Source: Planctomycetota bacterium (GTDB lineage: Bacteria; Planctomycetota; Phycisphaerae; Tepidisphaerales; Tepidisphaeraceae). Taken from it: 10,528 nucleotides of DNA. This document shows, piece after piece, positions 1 through 5,570 of the stretch (positions are counted from its first letter, which is position 1; each line of letters opens with the position of its first letter). A model generated the notes under the pieces. It made no database searches, had not been told where the DNA came from, and saw nothing but the letters and a program-made list of their open reading frames with translations. The stretch is taken from positions 1-10,528 of the forward strand of contig JAKORQ010000467.1 in NCBI GenBank assembly GCA_029777755.1, read 5' to 3'. Both the position numbers and the translations under genes were made by a program.

Positions 1-690
1 CGCTACGACGCCTACTTCATCTACAAGCACGCCGAGGATCCCATCGCCCTGCCTCGCCTGGGCGATGAGGCCGACATCTACACCATTGGCGCGCGTGCCG
101 AGCACGCATTCAACGACAACCTGGGCGCCCGCATCGAGGCAGCCTACCAGTTCGGGAAGCGCGAGAATGGCTTTACTCCCGGCACCGACGACCTGGATGC
201 ATTCGGCGTGACCGCCCGCACCACCTGGGCGTTCCGCGACAGGATGGACAATCGCCTGCACCTGAACTTTGAGTTCCTCTCTGGCGACGACCCGAGCACT
301 TCCGACAACGAGGCGTTCGATCCGCTGTGGGGGCGCTGGCCGCAGTTCAGCGAGCTGTATGTCTACACCATGGCTTCCGAGACGCGCATCGCCGAGGTGA
401 CCAACCACTACCGCATCGGCCCGACCTGGGAGATGATGCCCACCGCCAATACCAACGTGAGCATCTCCTACTATGCCCTGTGGGCGGATGAGCGCACCTA
501 TGGCTCTGTCGGCGGGTTTGGCGATGGCTACTTTCGCGGCCACCTGGCCCAGGCGTTCGTGCGGCACAAGTTCAACCGCTTTGTCACCGGCCACCTGTGG
601 GCGGAGTACTTCATCCCCGGCAATTACTACTCATCCGACCGGGATGACGATGCCTTCTTCCTGCGGGCGGAGCTTAACCTGACCTTCTAG
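1..690 (+). CDS. Alginate-export-type outer-membrane beta-barrel porin, 3' part
   Basis: The reading frame is open from base 1 and ends at TAG 688-690, giving 229 visible residues; the start lies outside the window. The product alternates short amphipathic beta-strands (for example LHLNFEFLSGDD and NVSISYYALWAD) with acidic or Asn-rich loops. It ends in RAELNLTF, and a terminal Phe on a final strand is the usual outer-membrane assembly signal. The segment NEAFDPLWGRWPQ around residues 102-114 and the overall layout resemble the alginate export domain family (AlgE-like barrels), which in planctomycete-type bacteria is widespread and mostly of unknown substrate. The likely location is the outer membrane, as a channel for an anionic or polymeric solute. 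The barrel assignment is firm; the alginate substrate is only a family name. No strong terminator follows. A 6-bp inverted repeat (690-695 with 721-726) lies at the stop codon and lacks a T-tract. Confidence 0.8.
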   Translation, partial: RYDAYFIYKHAEDPIALPRLGDEADIYTIGARAEHAFNDNLGARIEAAYQFGKRENGFTPGTDDLDAFGVTARTTWAFRDRMDNRLHLNFEFLSGDDPSTSDNEAFDPLWGRWPQFSELYVYTMASETRIAEVTNHYRIGPTWEMMPTANTNVSISYYALWADERTYGSVGGFGDGYFRGHLAQAFVRHKFNRFVTGHLWAEYFIPGNYYSSDRDDDAFFLRAELNLTF

Positions 691-1090
691 CCCAGTTCCT
701 CTCAAAGTGGAGCGAGCGGTCTGGGCCGCGCGGGAGGTAAGGTGATCCTTGACGAACATGCACGATCAGAGCCAGGGAAACCGATCGACTGCATCATCTG
801 TTCAGCACGAAGCGAAGTCACGCAAGGTTGACGTCTCGATGCCGGGCAATGTGAATGCTACTCGGGTAGACCACCACCGAGCGAAGTCCCGCGGTCTACA
901 AGACAAGCCGCTCCACTTGAGGTAGAGAGCTCAAGCCCAACTGACTCGACGGTGAAGTCCCGGGAAAGCGGCGCTCGTCCGCGGCGGGGGCTTTGTGCCC
1001 TTGCCGGGCGATTCGCCCGGAAGCGGCGTATCGGGTATAAATGATAGTTTGGGTTTGGGAATGCGTTTGATGCCTTAGGCGAGGATTCGG
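691..1090. other. 400-base intergenic region with short spaced repeats and hairpins
   Basis: No convincing gene was found. A 13-base motif AGCGAAGTCACGC (811-823) recurs with one mismatch at 880-892, and a shorter version, GTGAAGTCCCGG, lies at 952-963; the copies start roughly 70 bases apart. The second copy sits in the loop of a 7-bp inverted repeat, GTAGACC (866-872) with GGTCTAC (893-899). A perfect 7-bp hairpin, CCGGGCG-ATT-CGCCCGG, lies at 1004-1020 just upstream of the putative lysA promoter. The best -10-like element for lysA is TATAAA at 1036-1041, with only a weak -35 (TTCGCC, 1012-1017, 18-base spacer), so the promoter is tentative. Confidence 0.5.
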
Positions 1091-2374
1091 ATGGATCAAT
1101 TCCTCTATAAGAACGGTGAGCTGTACTGCGAGGGTGTGAAGGCCAGCCAGATTGCCGAACAGTTTGGCACGCCCACTTACGTCTACTCCAAGAAGACGAT
1201 TTTGGACCACTACCACCAGATCGCCGGCGCGTTTGCGCCGGTCAACCCGACTATCTGTTTCTCCATCAAGAGCTGCGGCAACCTGCACATCTGCCGGTTG
1301 CTGGCCGAGGCCGGCTGCGGGTTTGATGTGACTTCCGGCGGCGAGCTTTTCCGCGCCCTGGAGGCAGGTGGCGACCCGGCGAAGATCATCTACGCGGGCG
1401 TGGGCAAGACCGATGAGGAGATCCGCTATGCCATCGAGACCGGCATCGCGGCGTTCAACATCGAGAGCGAAGAGGAAGCCGAGAACATCGACCGCATCGC
1501 CGGGGAGATGGGCAAGAAGGCGGTCGGCGCCCTGCGCGTGAACCCCGACGTCGATCCCCACACGCACAAGTTCACCACCACGGGCAAGAAGGAGACCAAG
1601 TTCGGCGTGGACATCGAGCGCGCCGAGCAGTTCTTTGCGCGCTATCGAGGGCTGAAGAACCTGCACGTCGCAGGCATCCATATCCACATCGGCTCGCCGG
1701 TCTATGAGATCGATCCATACGTGCAGGCCGTGAAGAAGGTCACGGCCCTGATCGACCGCCTGATGCTCCAGGGGCATCGCATCGAGTGGCTGGACCTGGG
1801 CGGCGGCTACGCGGTGAACTACCAGCATCCCGAGCAGGCGCTGCCGGTGACGGAACATGCCAGGGCGCTGCTGCCGCTGCTGAAGGGCAAACCGTACCGC
1901 ATCGCCCTGGAGCCTGGCCGCTACATCGTGGGCAACGCCGGCATACTTCTGACGCGCGTGCTGTATCGCAAGATGGGCGGGGCGAAGAAGTTCGTCATCG
2001 TCGACGCAGGCATGAATGACCTGATCCGCCCCGCGCTTTACGACTCATTCCACTACATCTGGCCTGCTGTTCCCGACCCGGCCAATGTGCCCACCGAGAG
2101 AAACAAGGATCGTCTGCCGGCCAACGGCGAAGTGGTCGACATCGTCGGTCCGATCTGCGAGTCCGGCGACTTCCTGGCCCGCGAGCGCCCGCTGCCGATG
2201 GTCAAGCGCGGCGACCTGCTGAGCGTGTTCACGGCCGGCGCCTACGGTTTCGCGATGAGCAGCAACTACAACAACCGCCGCCGGGCAGCCGAGGTGCTGG
2301 TGGACGGGGAAAACGTAAAGCTCATCCGCAGGCGGGAGACGTATGAGGATCTCGTGGCGGCAGAGCGAGTGTGA
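1091..2374 (+). CDS. lysA: Diaminopimelate decarboxylase (LysA)
   Basis: Catalyses the last step of lysine biosynthesis, meso-diaminopimelate to L-lysine plus CO2, in the cytoplasm as a PLP-dependent fold-type III enzyme. Its substrate is also the peptidoglycan cross-linking residue in many bacteria. The 427-residue length is normal. The N-terminal TIM barrel carries the PLP lysine in CFSIKSCGN (K60), HIHIGS at 197-202, the glycine-rich phosphate loop GGG at 237-239 and EPGR at 274-277. The C-terminal beta domain carries the catalytic CESGD (C356, D360) and AGAYG with Y385. The CESGD box separates LysA from ornithine or arginine decarboxylases of the same fold. The ATG at 1091 is preceded by GAGGA at 1081-1085 with a 5-base spacer. 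The gene stands alone, with long gaps on both sides and its own terminator, so it is probably monocistronic. Confidence 0.95.
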   Translation: MDQFLYKNGELYCEGVKASQIAEQFGTPTYVYSKKTILDHYHQIAGAFAPVNPTICFSIKSCGNLHICRLLAEAGCGFDVTSGGELFRALEAGGDPAKIIYAGVGKTDEEIRYAIETGIAAFNIESEEEAENIDRIAGEMGKKAVGALRVNPDVDPHTHKFTTTGKKETKFGVDIERAEQFFARYRGLKNLHVAGIHIHIGSPVYEIDPYVQAVKKVTALIDRLMLQGHRIEWLDLGGGYAVNYQHPEQALPVTEHARALLPLLKGKPYRIALEPGRYIVGNAGILLTRVLYRKMGGAKKFVIVDAGMNDLIRPALYDSFHYIWPAVPDPANVPTERNKDRLPANGEVVDIVGPICESGDFLARERPLPMVKRGDLLSVFTAGAYGFAMSSNYNNRRRAAEVLVDGENVKLIRRRETYEDLVAAERV

Positions 2375-2406
2375 GAGCTGCTTATTGTTGATTGACTGAG
2401 AATAAC

Positions 2407-2441
2407 AAGAGCCGCGACGCGAAAAACGTCGCGGCTCTTTT
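2407..2441 (+). terminator. Intrinsic terminator of lysA
   Basis: A perfect 13-bp stem, AAGAGCCGCGACG (2407-2419) with CGTCGCGGCTCTT (2427-2439), has a 7-base A-rich loop and runs into a short T-tract (TTTT at 2438-2441). It begins 32 bases after the lysA stop. The region lies between convergent genes, so it may also limit read-through from the minus strand, although the T-tract favours plus-strand termination. Confidence 0.85.
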
Positions 2442-2453
2442 ACTATCGATCAA

Positions 2454-2491
2454 AGATTGCTCGAAAAACCAGGCAGCCAGAGGAGCAATCT
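2454..2491 (-). terminator. Possible terminator hairpin of the Rieske-DinB operon
   Basis: A perfect 9-bp inverted repeat, AGATTGCTC (2454-2462) with GAGCAATCT (2483-2491), has a 20-base loop and lies 35 bases past the DinB stop on the minus strand. Only three T residues follow on that strand, so termination may be weak or may depend on the adjoining lysA terminator hairpin. Confidence 0.4.
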
Positions 2492-2526
2492 GCGTTAGTT
2501 CGCGTTCATCTGAGTTTCCAACCAGT

Positions 2527-3009
2527 TTAGAACAGAACCGGCTTGCCCAGCTTGCGGCGGATCACCTGGATCTGCCCCACGTGCATGGTGACATGGGAGG
2601 AGATCAGGTCAAGGACGGCCGCGATGTTGGGCACGAGATTGCGCAGCCCCTCGGGAGTGGCGCGGTCAAGGTCCTCTGCCTTCAGCGAAGTTGCCCATGC
2701 GATTGTCGCTTTCCTCTGACGATCGTAGAGGGAAATCAGGCTGTCCTTCTGGTCGAACTGCGCCGGGTCGTCTGACTTGGCCGTCTCCTTGGAGTATTCC
2801 TGCTCAAATCCGTCCGGCAGGTCGGGCATCGAGCCGCCCACTGCCTTCACCACGCGATTCTCGAAGCAGATCAGGTGTCCCACCTGCCAGGCGGTGTGGT
2901 TGGCACCCGGCACCGGCCGTGTGAGCATGTCGGAGTCGCTGAAATCGGCCAGGTGCATCTTGAGCAGGTTGAAGTTCCACTCCAACGCCTTGGCGACATG
3001 TTCCTGCAT
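2527..3009 (-). CDS. DinB-superfamily (four-helix bundle) putative metal-dependent protein
   Basis: 160 residues, the usual length for DinB/YfiT-like proteins, which are alpha-helical bundles with a three-histidine metal site. The triad is visible: H45 in GANHTAWQVGH, and H139 and H143 in SSHVTMHVGQIQVIRRKLG. The closing pattern HxxxHxGQI with a basic helix is typical of the superfamily. Family members include thiol (bacillithiol or mycothiol) transferases and maleylpyruvate isomerase, but many have no known reaction, and nothing here fixes the substrate. It should be cytoplasmic, as no signal peptide is seen. The start is supported by AGGAG (plus-strand 3018-3022) with an 8-base spacer. It follows the Rieske gene by 14 bases and is surely co-transcribed with it. 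The link to a Rieske ferredoxin hints at a redox or detoxification role, which is inference only. Confidence 0.88.
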   Translation of the reverse strand: MQEHVAKALEWNFNLLKMHLADFSDSDMLTRPVPGANHTAWQVGHLICFENRVVKAVGGSMPDLPDGFEQEYSKETAKSDDPAQFDQKDSLISLYDRQRKATIAWATSLKAEDLDRATPEGLRNLVPNIAAVLDLISSHVTMHVGQIQVIRRKLGKPVLF

Positions 3010-3023
3010 ATCAATTACTCCTG

Positions 3024-3338
3024 TTAGATATCGGCTTCCACGACGGCATCAGGGCCCTCGCCGACGATGCGGGTCGAATAGACGCGCAATTTTGCCCTGC
3101 CGCCGCTGGCCATTGTTCCATCACTCAGCTTGAACGCCCAGTAGTGCCACGAGCAGACCACGCAGCCATCTTCCACGAACCCGGAAGAAAGCGAAGCTCC
3201 GGCATGCGGGCAGGTATCCTGGACGGCGTGCACCTGTCCATCGATGAGAAACAGGGCGATCTGGTGGTCGCCGGACTCCACGAAGCGCCCTTCTCCCTCA
3301 GAGAGATCACTCACTTTACATAACGCCGTCCACGCCAT
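3024..3338 (-). CDS. Small Rieske [2Fe-2S] ferredoxin (NirD / dioxygenase-ferredoxin type)
   Basis: 104 residues forming a single Rieske domain. The cluster ligands are complete: C43-P-H45 in the first loop (DTCPHAG) and C62-S-W-H65 in the second (VCSWHYW). It has neither the membrane anchor of bc1-complex Rieske proteins nor a catalytic oxygenase domain. It therefore fits the soluble electron carriers resembling dioxygenase ferredoxins or NirD, the small subunit of nitrite reductase. No oxygenase, reductase or nirB gene is visible nearby, so its redox partner is unknown. The ATG at 3336-3338 has AAAGGA (plus-strand 3350-3355) upstream with an 11-base spacer. It is the first gene of a two-gene operon with the DinB-like gene; a promoter is visible at 3402-3430. 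Confidence 0.9.
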   Translation of the reverse strand: MAWTALCKVSDLSEGEGRFVESGDHQIALFLIDGQVHAVQDTCPHAGASLSSGFVEDGCVVCSWHYWAFKLSDGTMASGGRAKLRVYSTRIVGEGPDAVVEADI

Positions 3339-3401
3339 AACTACAGAATTCCTTTCAACTTTGAAGCAGACTCATCAATTGTAGGCATTTTGCCGAAACG
3401 C

Positions 3402-3430
3402 ATTATACATCCCGGTTTTTGGCAAATGGG
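3402..3430 (-). promoter_or_regulatory. Promoter of the Rieske-DinB operon
   Basis: On the minus strand there is a perfect -10 TATAAT (plus-strand 3402-3407). The -35 region 17 bases upstream is poor (CCCATT, 3425-3430), so an activator may be needed. The predicted start near 3395 gives a leader of about 57 bases. Possible operator repeats flank it: GGCATTTTGCC at 3384-3394 near the transcription start and GGCAAAT at 3421-3427 over the -35 region. Confidence 0.5.
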
Positions 3431-3524
3431 CGTAGGCGCACGCCGATCCGGCTCGTAAATTTGCCTTCTGTAGGGAACGTTACGTGATTTGCGGCTGCCG
3501 GCCAGGGAAGCGGCAGCCGTTTTT
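3410..3524 (+). ncRNA. Candidate structured plus-strand small RNA ending in an intrinsic terminator
   Basis: An orphan plus-strand terminator at 3492-3524 implies a plus-strand transcript, but no plus-strand gene lies upstream. The preceding bases can fold. A 7-bp stem GGCAAAT (3421-3427) with ATTTGCC (3459-3465) encloses a 5-bp hairpin GGCGT (3429-3433) with ACGCC (3440-3444), followed by the terminator hairpin. A weak plus-strand promoter is possible: TTGTAG at 3379-3384 and TATACA at 3404-3409, with a long 19-base spacer. The RNA would be about 110 bases and its 3' end would touch the DUF456 stop codon. It matches no family I recognise. The 7-bp repeat could instead be a protein operator. 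Confidence 0.25.
3492..3524 (+). terminator. Intrinsic terminator oriented on the plus strand
   Basis: A 9-bp stem CGGCTGCCG (3492-3500) with CGGCAGCCG (3511-3519) has a 10-base loop, followed by five T residues (3520-3524) on the plus strand. It lies directly after the stop codon of the minus-strand DUF456 gene. On that strand the stem is preceded by an A-run but followed by CAAATCACG, so it lacks a T-tract for DUF456 itself. It could still act as a 3'-end-protecting hairpin for that mRNA. Confidence 0.6.
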
Positions 3525-4111
3525 CATTCCCCCGCCTGCGTCGCCGGCGCGGTTGCAGGCGCCGATGCCACAGGCGGCGCGCCCGCAGATCCCCTGTCTA
3601 TCGGCAGGGCTGCGATGGCTGCCACCAGCACCATGACAAACCCCAAGCCCAGCTTCACCACCGTTCCCACCAGTCGCCCGGCCGCCGCGCCCAGGCCGCT
3701 CTTCATCGATTGATTGGCGTCCCCGCCGCGAATTGCTTCGCCGCCGGCCGCCCCGATGAATGCTCCCAGGCACACTCCCACCAGCGTACCCAGTACCGGC
3801 ACGGGCACCAGGAAACTCAGGAAGATCCCGCCGATGATCGCCCCGACGATGGACAGCGCCATCGCCGTCTTTCCCGCGCCCGCACGTTTGGCGCCATGGG
3901 CGGCGGCGAATGTCTCGATGATCTCGGCCGCGATGGCGATCAGCAGCATTATGATAAACGCCCCGATCCCCATGTGCTTTCCATCTGTCGCCCAGACATA
4001 CCCGCCGGCCAGCAACAGCATCAGCCAAAGCCCGGGCAATTGCAGCAGCGCCACGAACAGTGAGGCCGCCAGCCCGCCCAGCAGCAGCAGGTATATCGCC
4101 CAGTCGCTCAT
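3524..4111 (-). CDS. DUF456 family integral membrane protein
   Basis: 195 residues from the ATG at 4109-4111. The sequence is mostly hydrophobic, with about five or six membrane segments. It shows the DUF456 pattern: LPGLWL at 25-30 after the first segment, EIIE at 63-66, then GAKRAGAGK at 73-81, and several glycine-rich helices such as GAFIGAAGGE. The family is of unknown function and sits in the inner membrane. The last 16 residues form an Ala/Pro/Thr-rich tail with no clear role. An in-frame GTG at 4118-4120 would add three residues, but it overlaps a good extended -10 element and has no ribosome-binding site, so the ATG is preferred. That ATG also lacks a Shine-Dalgarno sequence and lies at the predicted transcription start, suggesting leaderless translation. 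It is divergent from the UMF1 transporter. Confidence 0.85.
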   Translation of the reverse strand: MSDWAIYLLLLGGLAASLFVALLQLPGLWLMLLLAGGYVWATDGKHMGIGAFIIMLLIAIAAEIIETFAAAHGAKRAGAGKTAMALSIVGAIIGGIFLSFLVPVPVLGTLVGVCLGAFIGAAGGEAIRGGDANQSMKSGLGAAAGRLVGTVVKLGLGFVMVLVAAIAALPIDRGSAGAPPVASAPATAPATQAGE

Positions 4112-4118
4112 GCGCGTC

Positions 4119-4148
4119 ACTATAGCAGTGGCGCGGGTACTATGGCAG
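4119..4148 (-). promoter_or_regulatory. Extended -10 promoter of the DUF456 gene (leaderless)
   Basis: On the minus strand, CTGCCA (plus-strand 4143-4148, four of six to TTGACA) is followed by an 18-base spacer and then TGC-TATAGT, an extended -10 (TATAGT at plus-strand 4119-4124). Seven bases later comes the ATG at 4111, so transcription should begin at or next to the A of the start codon. Confidence 0.5.
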
Positions 4149-4186
4149 ACTCATCCGTTTCTCGAATAGGATAATTGTCCCTGACC

Positions 4187-4193
4187 AGAGGAG
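4187..4193 (+). promoter_or_regulatory. Ribosome binding site fixing a TTG start
   Basis: AGAGGAG lies 5 bases before TTG 4199-4201. It decides against the upstream in-frame TTG at 4175, which has only a poorly spaced AGGA (4168-4171). A GATAAT at 4170-4175 could be the -10 element, giving a leader of about 17 bases. Confidence 0.65.
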
Positions 4194-4198
4194 ATGAT

Positions 4199-5473
4199 TT
4201 GTCCGCTTTTCAAAAGACTCTGAACGCACTGGGACTGCACCGCCGGGAGCTGCGCGCCTGGGCAATGTATGACTTCGCCAACTCGGCCTTCATGACCATC
4301 ATCATCACGGCCGTGTTCCCGGCATTCTTCGACGGCTTCGCCACCGCTGGCAGGGATGATGCCGGAGAGCTGTACAGCGGCATCACCTGGGTTGCCATCC
4401 TTGTCTCGGCCGTCGTGTCGCTGCTGCTGGGCGCGGTCGCCGATGCATTGGGCGCGCAGAAACGCCTGCTGGCAATACTCACGGTAATCGGGTCGGCGGC
4501 CACCGCGGGGATGTTCTTCATCCCGCAGGGGGGATGGCTCGTCGCCGGCGCACTGTTCGCCACCGCCAACATCGCCATCATGTGTGCGTTCGTCTGCTAC
4601 AACGCCATGTTGCCGCACATCGCCCGGCCGGATGAATCCGACCGCGTCTCTTCCGGGGCGTTCGCCATGGGCTACCTGGGCGGCGGCATCGCCCTGATGA
4701 TCTCGCTGGGGATGGTCCTCGCCATGGAGGACAAGGCGCTGGCCAGCAAGTTGGCATTCGTTCTCACCGGCGGATGGTGGCTGCTGTTTGCCATCCCGCT
4801 GATGCTGCATGTCCCCGAGACACCCGGCGGCGGGCGCATGTCGGTGAAGCAGGCGATCTCCGGCATGGTGAGGATGCTGCTGGAGACCCTCGGCCGCCTG
4901 CGCCATGAGCCGCAGATCCTGCTGTTCCTGGTGGCGTTCATGCTCTACAGCGATGGCATCAACACCATCATCCGCATGGCCACCCTCTACGGATCGGAAC
5001 TCAAGATCCAGCAGGAGGTGATGATCATCGCTATCCTGCTCACGCAACTGGTGGGCGTTCCGTTTGCCTTCCTGTTCGGCTACCTGACGCGCTTCTTCGC
5101 CGCCCGGACGCTGATCCTCACCGGTATCTGCGTGTACGTCGCCATCGCGCTGCTGGGGTACTTCATGAGCACCTCCGCCCACTTCATCACCCTGGCGATC
5201 ATGGTGGGAACCGTCCAGGGCGGAACCCAGGCGCTCAGCCGCTCACTCTACGCCCGCATGATCCCGCCCAACCGCAGCGGCGAATACTTCAGCGTCTACG
5301 GCATCCTCGACCGCTTTTCCGGGGCGATCGGCTCGTCGCTGCTGTGGATATTCGCGGCCATCACCGGCTCCAGCCGCACCGGCGTACTGGGCGTGGCCTG
5401 CATGTTCATCCTCGGCGGAATACTGCTTGCGATGGTAAAGACACAGCCGGCAAAGGAGCAAGCGGCAGCGTGA
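4199..5473 (+). CDS. MFS transporter, UMF1 / Atg22-like family
   Basis: 424 residues with about twelve hydrophobic segments, a normal length for this branch of the major facilitator superfamily. The N-terminal signature RELRAWAMYDFANSAF (residues 17-31 region) and the C-terminal signature TVQGGTQALSRSLYARMIPP (about 340-359), followed by GEYFSVYGILDRFSGAIG, are diagnostic of the UMF1 (unknown major facilitator 1) family related to yeast vacuolar Atg22. The yeast homologue exports amino acids from the vacuole. Bacterial members are inner-membrane proteins of unproven substrate, so amino-acid efflux is only a hypothesis. The start is TTG at 4199 with a strong AGAGGAG; the further upstream TTG would add eight residues before the conserved part. 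It is a single gene, divergent from DUF456 and convergent with the metal transporter operon. Confidence 0.9.
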   Translation: MSAFQKTLNALGLHRRELRAWAMYDFANSAFMTIIITAVFPAFFDGFATAGRDDAGELYSGITWVAILVSAVVSLLLGAVADALGAQKRLLAILTVIGSAATAGMFFIPQGGWLVAGALFATANIAIMCAFVCYNAMLPHIARPDESDRVSSGAFAMGYLGGGIALMISLGMVLAMEDKALASKLAFVLTGGWWLLFAIPLMLHVPETPGGGRMSVKQAISGMVRMLLETLGRLRHEPQILLFLVAFMLYSDGINTIIRMATLYGSELKIQQEVMIIAILLTQLVGVPFAFLFGYLTRFFAARTLILTGICVYVAIALLGYFMSTSAHFITLAIMVGTVQGGTQALSRSLYARMIPPNRSGEYFSVYGILDRFSGAIGSSLLWIFAAITGSSRTGVLGVACMFILGGILLAMVKTQPAKEQAAA

Positions 5474-5534
5474 TTTGCGATTTTCGATATCGTTCTCAAT
5501 CGAAACTCGAAAGCCAAATTCAAAAATCCGACTC
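5472..5534. repeat. Degenerate tandem 7-base repeats, AT-rich, with a hairpin
   Basis: Beginning inside the UMF1 stop codon, the sequence reads in 7-base units: GATTTGC, GATTTTC, GATATCG, TTCTCAA, TCGAAAC, TCGAAAG, CCAAATT, CAAAAAT, CCGACTC. The first units and the TCGAAAC units are roughly complementary, so TTTCGAT (5482-5488) can pair with ATCGAAA (5499-5505) around a 10-base loop. No T-tract follows on either strand, so it is a poor intrinsic terminator, although it sits between two convergent genes. Confidence 0.45.
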
Positions 5535-5570
5535 GCCTCTCAGGCAGATTCTCGCAATAAGCTGCGTCCT

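Noticed and set aside
742..831. A 29-codon reading frame (GTG start, GGGAGG 4 bases upstream) between the porin and lysA.
   Set aside because: It is short, its C-terminal half runs through the repeated AGCGAAGTC motif, the encoded peptide has no recognisable feature beyond one CIIC, and nothing supports translation except the Shine-Dalgarno-like bases.
1004..1020. Perfect 7-bp hairpin upstream of lysA considered as a terminator or riboswitch.
   Set aside because: No T-tract follows on either strand, and I see no lysine-riboswitch-like architecture around it; it also lies upstream of the tentative -10, so it would not be in the lysA leader.
896..1858. Long minus-strand open frame opposite lysA.
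   Set aside because: lysA has all catalytic motifs on the plus strand; the opposite frame gives a His/Arg/Gln-rich product of the kind seen as shadows in GC-rich DNA.
4151..5182. Long minus-strand open frame opposite the UMF1 transporter.
   Set aside because: Low-complexity Gln/His/Asp-rich translation with no domain; the plus-strand transporter signatures are unambiguous.
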